This document shows positions 25,301-31,724 of a stretch of DNA of 64,000 nucleotides, one piece after another (the first letter of the stretch is position 1; every line of letters begins with the position of its first letter). This DNA is from Cyrtodaria siliqua (Eukaryota; Mollusca; Bivalvia; Adapedonta; Hiatellidae): positions 218,501 to 282,500 of the forward strand of contig JAWPHD010000243.1 in NCBI GenBank assembly GCA_037043455.1, in the 5' to 3' direction. The notes below the pieces were generated by a model. The model saw only the letters and a program-made list of their open reading frames with translations. It was not told the origin of the DNA and made no database searches. The position numbers were made by a program, and so were the translations under genes.

Positions 25301-26742
25301 CAGCCAAAGGAAAAACCAATCTAGGGTACGACCAAATACACGAGGGATTATAGCTCATGCACCTACCTCCCTTGGTCGGGGTTTCAGTAGGTGCAAATAA
25401 AAACAAACAATTAAATACAGCAAAACATCAAACCAGCTTAATGTTGCTGTTTTTTTTCATTTTACTGTCGCAATGTCTCCGTTTAAACCAGCGTAGTTAA
25501 AACTGAATAGCATTTTAAAAATAGTTCATCAATTTTACTTGCTTTAATTACATGTCGGCACCGTGTGGATGGATCGTGACATGTGGATGGGTGTGTGGAT
25601 AATATGGGACCGGGCATCATCGGTACCACTGGGTTCTTAAGAGTATATACTATCAATACATTTAATTCCTTAGCCACGTCCTTCAGAGTCGTAAACTGGG
25701 CGGTCCAGTATATCGGATTATTTCCTCTGATCCTCTGAGCGTAAAAATGGAAATAGGACTCTATTCGATAGTTAGGGTATACAAGGTTCCAAAATACCTA
25801 TGCATCCTTGTCCTCCCTCCTGGTCGGTCCTAAAGAACCTATATGTCGAAGAACCATTAAAAATTTCATTCGCATTTGTAAAATTACGTATTAAAATATT
25901 AGTTGTTTAATTATATATACCTTACTTTAGTAAAAATAATCATGCACATAGCCAGTTGAATGAAACGGCAAATATCGCACGGAAACAATTGAACTGGATG
26001 TTATAGTCGCACCAACAGCTAAGATCATATGGCGCAATCGGTGGATGAAGATCCCAGGTGCCCATCCGGGCAATTTTCGTGCACGGACTGGCACCTGGGT
26101 AGAACCACCGACGTTTCGCAAGCCAGCTGGATAGCTTCCTCATAAAAGCCCGCAAACAAACAAATAGTGACGACGATGGCATTGTAAAGCATCCGTGGAG
26201 CCAGTGTGAGTGGCATAATGAACACAACCAAAAGCGTCATCAGAGATATGTTACAGAGAATTAATCAATCAACATTAAACATTGGATATATTCAGACTTA
26301 CCTTATAAGTAATAATGTTATTTTTCGCCTGTCTAATCCTTATTGCTGCTATTCTGTCAAGGAGGTCTTTGTCTAAGTTTGTATAATTTGCATAGTCTTC
26401 AGTAAGATTAGCTTTATTTTCTGAATAAATGGTTTCTAATACTTCCTCTAACTCCTTCTGTGCTTTGACAATGTGCAAAATGTCAATCAGAAATTCAGAT
26501 CTATTTGAATATGTTTCCCTTTTATATGATTTTTTAATCAAGTTTCTGACTGTTTTGAAATAATATTCCGCGCCTTCATCCTTGTCTTTACATCCGTCAT
26601 GAGAGGTGTTGATTCTTTCATCCAGATGAGAAAATAGTAGAAAAATGGCTGATACCCAACACAACACCGCTATCAAAACTATTCTTCCAACAGAAATCCG
26701 TCTAAAAGTCATTTGTGATATTGCTGTGTTTTTCTTCTTCAT
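1227..26742 (-). CDS. Polypeptide N-acetylgalactosaminyltransferase-like gene, ten exons, 3' end off the window
   Basis: The joined exons are 26302-26742, 21974-22176, 20624-20736, 19829-19982, 7232-7395, 5525-5689, 4296-4497, 3855-3972, 2145-2333 and 1227-1355. All have GT/AG borders and matching phases, and they sum to 1878 nt (626 codons). GALNT enzymes are Golgi type II membrane proteins that transfer GalNAc from UDP-GalNAc to Ser/Thr, starting mucin-type O-glycans. Family hallmarks seen are [34 protein letters not shown] (the DxH metal site), [39 protein letters not shown] and [18 protein letters not shown] residues (here [14 protein letters not shown]). The stem is longer than in most GALNTs I know. 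The Gal/GalNAc-T motif is FGYDNIE instead of WGGEN(L/I)E, so altered or lost activity is possible. The C-terminal ricin B lectin domain is not in the window. Which GALNT subtype it is cannot be decided here. Confidence 0.9.
1385..1600. repeat. Degenerate short tandem repeat in a GALNT intron
   Basis: Several imperfect copies of a unit of about 43 bp built on AAGATATCATATCGAGGCGG and ATCAATCGA run through this stretch. The copies differ by substitutions and indels. The plus-strand frame at 1357-1644 is a by-product of the repeat. Confidence 0.6.
2145..2333 (-). CDS. GALNT exon 9: end of the catalytic domain
   Basis: This exon has 63 codons, from TAG|ATTTGG to TTG|GTAAAT. It encodes [20 protein letters not shown], then [20 protein letters not shown], then [20 protein letters not shown] and YKL. 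The family His of HVFR, which helps bind the metal, is present, as is the WLDEYK segment. Confidence 0.96.
2435..2766. repeat. Near-perfect 166-bp tandem duplication
   Basis: The segment starting CAGTAATCAAGTGGATAAGC at 2435 recurs at 2601. The two 166-bp copies appear identical throughout by eye. The lack of divergence suggests a recent duplication or an assembly artefact. It lies in the intron between GALNT exons 8 and 9. Confidence 0.9.
2928..3350. mobile_element. Small element with terminal inverted repeats of about 45 bp
   Basis: The left end CTGAAAAGAAAAAGAAACAC and the right end (inverse of 3306-3350, CTGAAAGGAAAAAGAAACGA) are inverted copies that continue for about 45 bp. Both sides are flanked by TATA-type sequence, which suggests a TA or TATA target duplication. 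A diverged partial copy lies at 54050-54290 in the opposite sense. Open frames inside (2970-3203, 3091-3408) resemble no known protein. It looks like a non-autonomous DNA transposon (MITE). Confidence 0.7.
3855..3972 (-). CDS. GALNT exon 8: Gal/GalNAc-T motif, divergent
   Basis: This is a 118-bp exon. It encodes [20 protein letters not shown], then [19 protein letters not shown]. The family consensus is (A)GGLFxIxxxYFxxxGxYDxGMDIWGGENxExSFR. Three residues of WGGEN differ: W to F, second G to Y, E to D. N and the final E are kept. The frame is clean on both sides. Confidence 0.95.
4296..4497 (-). CDS. GALNT exon 7: middle of the catalytic domain, beside tandem copies of its 5' end
   Basis: This is a 202-bp exon. 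It begins [20 protein letters not shown] and ends [16 protein letters not shown]. It corresponds to the EPLLxRI..VVCPIIDVI and FNWxLxFxW region. The Cys of VVCP is Gln and FNW is FQL in this protein. Two diverged copies of this acceptor and exon start lie directly upstream of the acceptor in transcript direction (4552-4770). Confidence 0.9.
4443..4770 (-). repeat. Three tandem copies of a GALNT intron-end plus exon-start unit
   Basis: Units of 105-110 bp start near 4447, 4552 and 4662. Each contains, on the minus strand, a pyrimidine-poor intron end (AAAAGGTTGGTTAG-like) followed by an exon start. The first copy belongs to real exon 7 ([17 protein letters not shown]). The second reads [17 protein letters not shown] and the third [17 protein letters not shown], then both run into non-homologous or stop-containing sequence. 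They lack the downstream part of the exon. Confidence 0.85.
4771..5524. other. GALNT intron, nothing else recognised
   Basis: The sequence is AT-rich and unique-looking. No exon with borders, RNA gene or repeat array was seen. Confidence 0.5.
5525..5689 (-). CDS. GALNT exon 6: KKREG segment and DxH metal site
   Basis: This is a 165-bp exon with acceptor TTATTTCAG and donor G|GTAAAT. It encodes [20 protein letters not shown], then [20 protein letters not shown], then [19 protein letters not shown] is the Mn-binding DxH motif, which is DSH in most members. The family then reads ...xVGWLEPLL. Here exon 6 joins exon 7 as ECFP-EPLLDRV, so about three residues (GWL) are missing at the junction. 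Confidence 0.93.
6340..6460 (+). repeat. Copy of the hairpin repeat family with core ACAGACTCAAT / GAGTCTGCT
   Basis: The unit reads ATTACCTCTCATGGACAGAC, then a short stem (ACTC...GAGT), then GTTGCTTC and CTTTTCAGTATT. Related copies lie at 21610-21725, 21726-21840, 46035-46150 and, inverted and partial, at 45355-45450. Confidence 0.65.
6779..6895. repeat. Foldback (long hairpin) element
   Basis: The arm CTCATTCATTATTGAATTTA at 6781 is the inverse of the sequence ending at 6893. A second matched stretch (AATGATATAATGCTC with its inverse) flanks a short loop at about 6830-6845. The form is typical of a MITE. It lies in the intron between GALNT exons 5 and 6. Confidence 0.75.
7232..7395 (-). 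CDS. GALNT exon 5: UDP-binding half with VDD motif
   Basis: This is a 164-bp exon encoding [20 protein letters not shown], then [20 protein letters not shown], then [27 protein letters not shown] and EIILVDDxSD are signature strings of GALNTs. The donor is G|GTAAGT. Confidence 0.95.
7731..7900. repeat. Foldback element of about 170 bp
   Basis: The outer arms TAGCAAATAATGTATGGTG and CACCATACATTATTTGTTA are inverse. Inner matches (GGGCAGTCAGCCCTAGA with TCTAGGTCTGACTGC) bring the arms to a short loop around GCTTCGCTTCGG. No TIR/TSD class could be assigned. Confidence 0.75.
8442..8885. repeat. Left arm of a dispersed repeat, inverted relative to 18797-19190
   Basis: The sequence from AGGCGATCGTGGGATAATTT to the part around CATTGCCCTTGGTGAAAAG matches, on the opposite strand, 18797-19190 with many substitutions. 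A piece of the same family recurs at 11220-11345. It may be one end of an unclassified transposable element. Confidence 0.75.
9480..10160 (+). repeat. Minisatellite with TCAAGGTCA motifs, forward orientation
   Basis: Four to five imperfect units of about 130-170 bp share GTGTCCGGNCTATAA, TTCACTACCATGNGACAA, TGTCGCGACTA and CAAGGTCAAGGTCACAC. The same family runs in the opposite orientation at 10520-11010, with a foldback between. It is located in the large GALNT intron. Confidence 0.8.
10431..10517. repeat. Foldback at the centre of the two opposed arrays
   Basis: The arm GATAGAGTCTATGAAGAGAA is the inverse of TTCTTTTCATAGCATCTAGTC. The loop is rich in CGCTTCGCTCC-type sequence. Confidence 0.7.
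10520..11010 (-). repeat. Minisatellite of the same family, reverse orientation
   Basis: Units contain TTATAGCCCGGACAC, GTGTGACNNTGACCTT and TGTCATGGTAGTGAACATTT, the inverses of the motifs at 9480-10160. Three units are clear. Confidence 0.8.
11220..11345 (-). repeat. Further piece of the 8.4-kb repeat family
   Basis: CCTCCTTTCACCAAAGGCAA and GTGGGTGTTACGCTTTTGAAG match the inverse of 8855-8990. With the arrays at 9480-11010 this makes most of 8442-11345 a nested inverted structure. Confidence 0.65.
11346..12287. other. GALNT intron, no gene recognised
   Basis: AT-rich sequence. A short open frame at 11478-11789 has no recognisable domain and no supporting splice or start context. Confidence 0.5.
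12288..13811 (+). repeat. 5' LTR of the retroelement
   Basis: It starts TGTCAC and ends GCGACA, two bases before the primer-binding site. Only the first 474 bases (to 12761) are shared with the 3' copy, so the long LTR is inferred from the PBS position. Alternatively the LTR is only about 470 bp and 12762-13811 was inserted. It contains a short internal repeat of CCGGTGCAGATAA near 13195-13225. Confidence 0.6.
13814..13831 (+). other. Primer-binding site
   Basis: TGGTGTCAGAAGTGGGAT is a PBS sequence common in Ty3/gypsy elements, complementary to a tRNA 3' end ending in CCA. The TGG starts two bases after the inferred LTR end. Confidence 0.75.
14001..14755. mobile_element. Long-TIR non-autonomous element inserted in the retroelement leader
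   Basis: The arms at about 14001-14103 and 14637-14755 are inverse over about 105 bp (start AGAAGGATAAAAATATCGGA). The unique part includes CAGTTCGCCACTATGCTTTC and AACCGGTTTAAACCCCCAGT. Short frames inside (14033-14359, 14255-14461) look incidental. A nearly identical copy of the inner 600 bp is at 23100-23702, and many fragments occur elsewhere in the window, including a second full element at 49555-50150. Confidence 0.85.
14750..16081 (+). pseudogene. Retroelement gag and protease region, interrupted by one in-frame stop
   Basis: One frame runs from the TIR element to 16081, with a TAG at 15074-15076 in the middle of the capsid-like region. Before it are [17 protein letters not shown] and [18 protein letters not shown], typical of retrotransposon gag. 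After it come a Gly/Arg-rich nucleocapsid with one poor knuckle ([10 protein letters not shown]) and a protease-like segment around [16 protein letters not shown], whose catalytic triplet is DTG. The frame ends in a TGA at 16079-16081. The natural start codon is uncertain because the TIR element lies at the 5' end. Confidence 0.85.
16320..17506 (+). pseudogene. Retroelement integrase, broken by frameshifts
   Basis: The HHCC zinc region ([17 protein letters not shown] and [11 protein letters not shown]), the first catalytic Asp (VAVDIVGP) and the third catalytic Glu ([10 protein letters not shown]) are visible. The core is split between frames at about 16430 and 16760-16795. The sequence around the second catalytic Asp is altered, so the triad is not intact. 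A stop and frame change at about 17202 precede a C-terminal segment with WKGPFYV, a GPF/Y-type module. The integrase cannot be functional as written. Confidence 0.9.
17700..17842 (+). pseudogene. Remnant of the RNase H C-terminus
   Basis: The frame ends [19 protein letters not shown], matching the conserved end of Ty3/gypsy RNase H (xGxxNxxADxLSR). It follows the integrase, and no reverse transcriptase lies between. A deletion therefore removed reverse transcriptase and most of RNase H. The match is short. Confidence 0.6.
18045..18491 (+). repeat. Polypurine tract and truncated 3' LTR
   Basis: A purine-rich run (GATGAAGATGGGGAGATG) precedes TGTCACAAAATGTCACGG at 18066. The LTR matches the 5' copy to ATTCAGT at 18491, with a deletion of about 38 bp, then changes to unrelated sequence. 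The last 1.05 kb of the inferred LTR is missing. Confidence 0.75.
18797..19190. repeat. Right arm of the dispersed repeat, inverted relative to 8442-8885
   Basis: From CCTCTTTTCACCAAGGGCAA to CCCACGATCGCCTAATATT it is the inverse of the left arm. The arms are about 10 kb apart and enclose both the inverted arrays and the retroelement. Confidence 0.75.
19225..19335. repeat. Opposed tetranucleotide tracts (CTAC)n and (GTAG)n
   Basis: About nine CTAC repeats, a spacer of about 25 bp, then about eight GGTA repeats. The two tracts are inverse and could pair as a hairpin. Confidence 0.9.
19405..19510. repeat. Short palindromic repeats of TTCTCGTAATTACGAGAA
   Basis: Several copies of CTCGT(A/T)(A/T)TTACGAGA occur in about 100 bp, each nearly self-inverse. 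Confidence 0.75.
19829..19982 (-). CDS. GALNT exon 4: start of the catalytic region
   Basis: This is a 154-bp exon. The peptide includes [20 protein letters not shown] and [15 protein letters not shown]. It corresponds to the family segment with consensus like GWxxNAFNQYxSDxISxxRxIPDxR. The family Asp of SD is Asn here. The donor is AG|GTATAC. The next exon, 12.4 kb away, completes a Ser codon and continues [13 protein letters not shown]. Confidence 0.88.
20220..20560 (-). mobile_element. Diverged fragment of the long-TIR family
   Basis: Minus-strand matches to AACGGTCAGTGGCAAA, GGTTTAAACC and the CAAACAGACAAAC-type arm are weak but in the right order. It lies between GALNT exons 3 and 4. 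Confidence 0.5.
20624..20736 (-). CDS. GALNT exon 3: stem with the [12 protein letters not shown] motif
   Basis: This is a 113-bp exon. The acceptor TTTCAG is followed by codons for [12 protein letters not shown], and it ends [13 protein letters not shown] with one nucleotide left over. A (Y)xRMGPxxxG-like segment just before the catalytic region is common in GALNT stems. It joins exon 2 in phase 2 and exon 4 in phase 1. Confidence 0.82.
20998..21222 (-). mobile_element. End fragment of the long-TIR family
   Basis: It contains GATCGGACAGGGAAAGTAGC, CGCAAACAGACAAACAAGAA, GCTACCGCCTTGGAACGGTC and GGGGGTTTAAACCGG. It is the inverse of 14535-14755, with high similarity. Confidence 0.85.
21590..21840 (+). 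repeat. Two tandem copies of the ACAGACTCAAT hairpin repeat
   Basis: The copies, about 115 bp each, start ATTACCTCTCATGAACAGAC at 21620 and ATTACCTCTCATGAACATAC at 21727. The upstream part (GGTGCTAGGAGGCGTGAGAG) also precedes the copy at 46035 and follows, inverted, the copy at 45355. Confidence 0.75.
21974..22176 (-). CDS. GALNT exon 2: acidic stem
   Basis: This is a 203-bp exon between AAAG and GTAAGTAC. It starts in phase 0 and encodes 67 codons plus 2 nt. It begins [20 protein letters not shown] and continues as a Glu/Lys/Thr-rich low-complexity stem ending [14 protein letters not shown]. It shows no catalytic motif. It belongs to the gene because its phases fit the exons on both sides exactly. 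Confidence 0.8.
22177..23099. other. GALNT intron, nothing recognised
   Basis: No exon or clear repeat was seen on either strand. The sequence is AT-rich. Confidence 0.5.
23100..23702 (+). mobile_element. Long-TIR family copy, left arm missing
   Basis: It is almost identical to 14155-14755 from GGTGGTGG to CTGTCCGATC, with scattered single-base differences and small indels. The left arm is absent, so this copy is truncated. Short frames inside are not supported as genes. Confidence 0.9.
24470..24860. repeat. Tandem repeat with unit of about 60 bp
   Basis: About six units share CAATCACATACAACAAAGTA, TACGCTCAAACAGAAC and AAAGCATAAAATA. They degrade at both ends. Confidence 0.8.
24861..25998. 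other. GALNT intron with one weak repeat fragment
   Basis: At 25010-25110 there is a weak inverse match to the long-TIR family (GACTTGGAACGGTCAGT). The remainder shows nothing recognisable. Confidence 0.45.
25999..26145 (-). mobile_element. SINE fragment without tRNA-like head
   Basis: On the minus strand it reads CTATCCAGCTGGCTTGCGAA, GTGGTTCTACCCAGGTGCC and CGAAAATTGCCCGGATGGGC. It is the same family as 41110-41382 but 5' truncated. It lies 157 bp beyond the donor of GALNT exon 1. Confidence 0.75.
26302..26742 (-). CDS. GALNT exon 1: cytoplasmic tail, signal anchor and start of stem
   Basis: This exon has 147 codons from the ATG at 26742 to a GTAAGT donor at 26301. Residues 1-18 are a short basic tail (begins [10 protein letters not shown]). 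Residues about 19-38 are a hydrophobic segment ([20 protein letters not shown]), the expected type II signal anchor. The rest is a charged, helix-prone stem with several N-glycosylation sequons. The ATG is chosen because the anchor follows at the usual distance. No promoter can be identified upstream. A non-coding 5' exon is possible. Confidence 0.85.
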
Positions 26743-28199
26743 ATACTGTATACAATAATAAAAGATTCATAAAATGTATTTTCTTGTAGAAGCATTCGTT
26801 AGAAGCAATATCTAATTTCGCTTAGACAAGTTTGCAGTTCAAACAGCTGTAGATAAGCTGAGATTTTGAGTATTTTACTCATACTTCTTTTGCAAAACCT
26901 CTCAGTTTTTTAAAATTGTGAGTATCCTTACTCATCCACTTATTACAAATACACAATACCTTTAAAAAATCATTAGTATTATATTTGTATTTAGTATTGT
27001 CATGTAAAACAGTTTATTCTATATGTATAAAATGAAGATTGTTCCAAACATGTGTCTAATATTAAGGTCATACAGCATTTTTTGGTTGTTACTTTACTAC
27101 CATTTAATCAGCATAGTTGTTTCTTTTAAAATGTATTAGACCACATCCATTTTGAAAGCATGAACTATTTCAAGAAAATATCCATCGATCAATATAAAAT
27201 GGTATAATAATTGATGCGTTCATCTAATTAGTTATGTATCAAACAAGAAAATAGAAAATGTCAACCACGTAATTACATTTTGTGAGCATGTCCTTATCCT
27301 TTGTATATATTTGTGTCACTAAAACAATATAACCTGAATTATTCTCCGATAAGTCCCCTCTGTGTATGTTTCTATCTTTATAAAATGCGCTATATCGTAA
27401 ATCAGAGATCAAAGAAAACACGTCTAAGCGAGGGACGATCAAGAAGTCCAGAACTAATTTTCCTATAGCATAAATGGTGACTATATTACTAATAAAAGCA
27501 CGGACAAAAAACAACTAATTTAAATAACAATTTTAGAACAACGAAAACAAAACATGCTTCCATGATTCGCGTCACTCGGATAATTAAAGAAACTAACCCG
27601 CCAAATAACGGCAAAATTACACTACATCATCAAAACTCAATCCAGGTGGTCAGGTCATAGAATAATGTATCTGTGCCGATAAAACGAATATATTTTCACC
27701 AGTTCTTAAAATACCTATGATTGAATATGCGTAAAATAAATTATGAGTTGTAAAACTCTTAATTCGACGCTCCAGTTTTGGGGTTTGGTCTGTCTGGTTT
27801 AACCGTTTATTTTGTGTCTAAAGAGTTTGGATTCTCAAAATATATAAGTTATATGTATACCTTGTCTTCAATAGGTTTAGAAATTATGGCGGTAGCCCTA
27901 TTGTCAACCCGTTTGTGTTTGCGGTGTCACATGCCTTGCTTCTTATTAACTTGTAATTGTTGTTTTAATGAGATTTGTGGGTGTCTGTGCTCTGTTGAAG
28001 TTACATTTTCTGTTTGATTTGTATACCGACTTTTAAAATCACAGTCCTCGGGAGAGTTATTATCTATACGGAGGTCTGAAACTTTTTTATTGTAGTTAAA
28101 AACCTGGTTATTTGTTTATACTTGCAGCAAACTATAGGACTTTCGGATCTTTGCTTTTAAATTTTCGACATACGACACACTTTTATTGAAAACAGTTGG
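26743..28199. other. Upstream region of GALNT, no gene
   Basis: This should hold the GALNT promoter and any 5' UTR. I saw no clear TATA box or CpG-rich block. A diverged long-TIR fragment occurs at 27885-28020 (GGCGGTAGCCCTATTGTCAA). Confidence 0.5.
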
Positions 28200-29036
28200 T
28201 ATGTCAGTAAATTCAATGCCCTTTATGTGATTTATTGTATGTAGGGTTCATGCAAATGATGAATATGTGATATTTCTGCATAAGGAGTTCATGTAAATAA
28301 TGAATATGTGATATTCTGTATGTATGGTTCATGTAAATGACGAGTATGTGATATTCTTTATGTAGGGTTCATGTAAATAATGAATAATTGATATTCTGTA
28401 TTATAGGGTTCATGAAAATCATGAATATGTGATTTTTCTGTATGTAGGGTTCTTGTAAATGATGAATATGTGATATTGCTGTAAATAGGGACAATGGAAA
28501 TGATGAGTAAGTGATATCCTGTATCTAGGGTTTATGTAAATGATGAATATGTAATATTCTGTTTGTGGGGTTCTTGTAAATGATGAATATGGAATATTTC
28601 TGTAAATAGGGACCATGGCAATGATGAGTAAGTGATATCCTGTATGTAGGGTTCATGTAAATGATGAATATGTCATATTCCGTTTGTGGGGTTCTTGTAA
28701 ATGATGAATATGTGATATGCTGTATGTATGGTTCATGTAAATGATGAATATGTGATATTTCTAAATAATTATGTGATATAGAGTTCTGGTAAATGCTGAA
28801 TATGTGATATTATTATATGTATGGTTCATGTAAATGATGAATATGTGATATTGTTGTATCATTATGTGATATAGAGTTCTTGTAAATGATGAATTTGTGA
28901 TATTGCTGTATGTAGGGTTCATGTAAATGATGAATTGGTGATATTCTGTATGCAGGGTTCATGAAAATGATCAAAACAACACCTGATATTCTGTATGTAG
29001 GGTTCATGTAAATGATATGTGATATTATGTACGAAT
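28200..29036 (+). repeat. Minisatellite of about 41 bp, left half of an inverted pair
   Basis: About 18-20 imperfect units contain GTAGGGTTCATGTAAATGAT, then GAATATGTGATATT. They read in the plus orientation. Translated frames in this stretch are repeat artefacts. Confidence 0.9.
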
Positions 29037-29069
29037 ATGAAAATCCTTGGACGAATAACCACTTAATTA

Positions 29070-29620
29070 GTAACATCATATTCATTATTTACATGTTCCT
29101 TACATACTGAAATATCACAATTTCATCATTTGCATGATCCCTACAAACAGGAATATCACATATTCGTCATTTACATGAACCCCACCTACAGAAATATCAC
29201 ATATTCATCATTTACATGAACTCCACCTACAGAAATATCACATATTCATCATTTACATGAACCCTTTATACAGAAATATCACATATTCATCATTTACATG
29301 AACCCTGCATACATAATCTCAAATATTCATCATTTACATGAATTAACCTTTCATACATAAATATCGGATAGTCATCATTTACATGAACCCTACATACAGA
29401 AATATCACATATATATCATTTACATTAACCCGTCATACAGAAATATCACATATTCATCATTTACATGAATCCTGCATTCATACAATGGTATTTGCGTCAT
29501 TTACATGAACCCTGCGTACATAATCTGACATTCATCATTTACCTGACCACACAATAAAGAATCTCACATATTCATCCTTTACAAAAACCCTATATACAGT
29601 GTCTCAAATACTCGTCTGTA
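29070..29620 (-). repeat. The same minisatellite, right half, inverted
   Basis: About 13 units read ATATTCATCATTTACATGAA, then CCCTACATACAGAAATATCAC, the inverse of the left array. The switch occurs in about 35 bp of unrelated sequence at 29037-29070. Confidence 0.9.
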
Positions 29621-29782
29621 TAAAAGTTATAAAATAATCATAAGGTGTATCACCCATTATTTGTTTGCATAACTGGCATAATAAAGTTTCACAAAATACG
29701 AGTGTTTGTTGTTGTTGTTGTTTATAAATGTAAACATTTATATAACGTTGACCACTACAACTGTTTCATAGTTGTTATACTT

Positions 29783-29965
29783 AAGAAATAGAACATCATT
29801 TACGGTGAATATCACGGTTTGGAGTTCAATAGTAAACAATAATTTCACTCGCCCGAACAATAGTTTCACATTCCGAACAATAGTTTCACATTATTGTTTA
29901 CAATTGAACGACAAACCGTGATATATTACAAGATAATTCACCGTAAACGATGTTCTATTTCTATT
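29783..29965. repeat. Foldback element
   Basis: The arm AAATAGAACATCATTTACGG at 29786 is the inverse of CCGTAAACGATGTTCTATTT at 29941. Inner arms (AATATCACGGTTTGG, GTAAACAATAATTTCAC) also pair. The loop holds a duplicated CCGAACAATAGTTTCACATT. Confidence 0.8.
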
Positions 29966-30799
29966 CTAATACCCCTGAAATATGAAAATAACGCACACCA
30001 CATCTGAAATCTTTCGGATTGCTTTGCTATTCTCATAACGTTGCAAACGTTATATAACAGTGATATATCGTTGAATTTAACGAGATATTTTAAACTAGGC
30101 TATATAGTGCGGGTGTATTAGAATGCAGTAATATATTAACGATAACAACAAACGCGGAAATGAGGCATTGCACTGGTGAAGATTATATTCATATAGATGT
30201 ATCTGTGTGAAGTTTGAAGACCGTATAGCTATTTGAGGTAAACACAGGAATGACCAACAATCTTCATTGGACTTAATGATGTGTGACACTTTGTTCAAGG
30301 CCGCTCGTACATACGTACTCATCTAAATGTATCTATGTACAATTTGTAGATTGTGCTAAAACAAAATGTGTTAATCGAAGGAAATGAACTCAAAACAAAT
30401 TAAATATTCATGTTGAAAAAAGAATCCAAATATTGGTATCAAATAAGAGTTGTCTTTCATTTTATCCCCGTGTGGTTTCGCTGAAATCTCATAAACACAC
30501 TCAGAGTGGTAGGACCCCCTCCCCCTCCCCGACACACTGTCACATGCAGAGTGGTAGGACCCCCGTGGTAGGAACCTCTATCAACCCCCCAACCCAACCC
30601 CCCAACCCAACCCCCAAATTCATATTCATTTTTTATTTGTTTATCATGATCATTCAAGGTCTTTATCATGACACCGCGAATGAAAACATGGAAACGTAGC
30701 TCCGTCGTAAATGGAGTTTTTGCATATAGAATTTGCAGCAACTCTGCTGTTCTGCGGGTGAGAAAGTTCTATATCCATTCTTCATATTTACTCTTGATA

Positions 30800-30895
30800 T
30801 AAATGGGGGATGGGCCTGGCACGTTCATTCCTGTTAGGCGCCATATAACCTTTCATGTGTTGGTGCGCCTTAAAACCCAATTTAATTCAATTCTT
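30800..30895 (+). mobile_element. SINE 3' fragment
   Basis: GCGCCATATAACCTTTCATG and TTAAAACCCAATTTAATTCA match the 3' part of the SINE at 41110-41382. Confidence 0.6.
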
Positions 30896-31520
30896 TCATT
30901 TTAGCCTAAGAGAAATGTATGCAGTATTATAACTTCCCTGAACGTCAAGCAAGTGCGCTACTCGTACCCTTTATATGAAGTATTTGGTATGACCCAACCG
31001 GAGATCTAGATGATATGAACAAAAGAATGTCTTTGATCTTATGTTAGCCTAGAACAGATGTTCAGGAAGTCGGATTTGTCTATATATCATAAATAGCATA
31101 AATCATTGTACGAGACAAAGGTCTTTTGTATTTTTATATACAATGTAACAGGACACCACAAGTTATATAGTAGAGTTATGTCAAATCAATATTAGGGTAA
31201 TGCAAGACATACATTTATATTTACATCGCTATTGCATTCACTACGATGAATCTTATTTGACACGCTGCATTTAATTTTCTAGTGAATACCATTACCTTCG
31301 GAATACCTCATGATATGCCCTTTAACGGTTTTCATTGGATGATGGGCGGAGCTTAACTTAATAGAATATTGCGCATGAGGGGTGTGTCTAAAATGTTGGC
31401 TGTTACATTATACTCCATAAAAATCCCCGTATAATAAACTATATTTTCGTAATAAATAGTAAATCTGGCGTATATAGAGAAGAAATCAACGCCATTTTAA
31501 AGGTAAATATTTATGTAAAT

Positions 31521-31655
31521 ATAAGGAATAAAATGCGCTCTTTTGGTTTTCATTGGGGTATGAAAAACATTTGAAAGGTTTAAAGTACACACTTTAAACC
31601 ACCCAAATATTTTTCATACCCCAATGAAAACCAAAAGAGCGCATTTCATTCCTTA
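31521..31655. repeat. Nearly perfect foldback
   Basis: The arm GGAATAAAATGCGCTCTTTT followed by GGTTTTCATTGGGGTATG is inverse to the sequence ending at 31653. The inner TTTAAAGT...ACTTTAAA also pairs. The arms are almost free of mismatches. Confidence 0.85.
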
Positions 31656-31724
31656 AATGTTACTTTGTAAGTTAATTGTTACATGATGAGATTGGAATAA
31701 TTATTACCCATTTAGAGATATGTT

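Noticed and set aside
28419..29085. Minus-strand frames rich in HHLHEPYI-like repeats
   Set aside because: They are translation of the 41-bp minisatellite; the units contain indels that break the frame.
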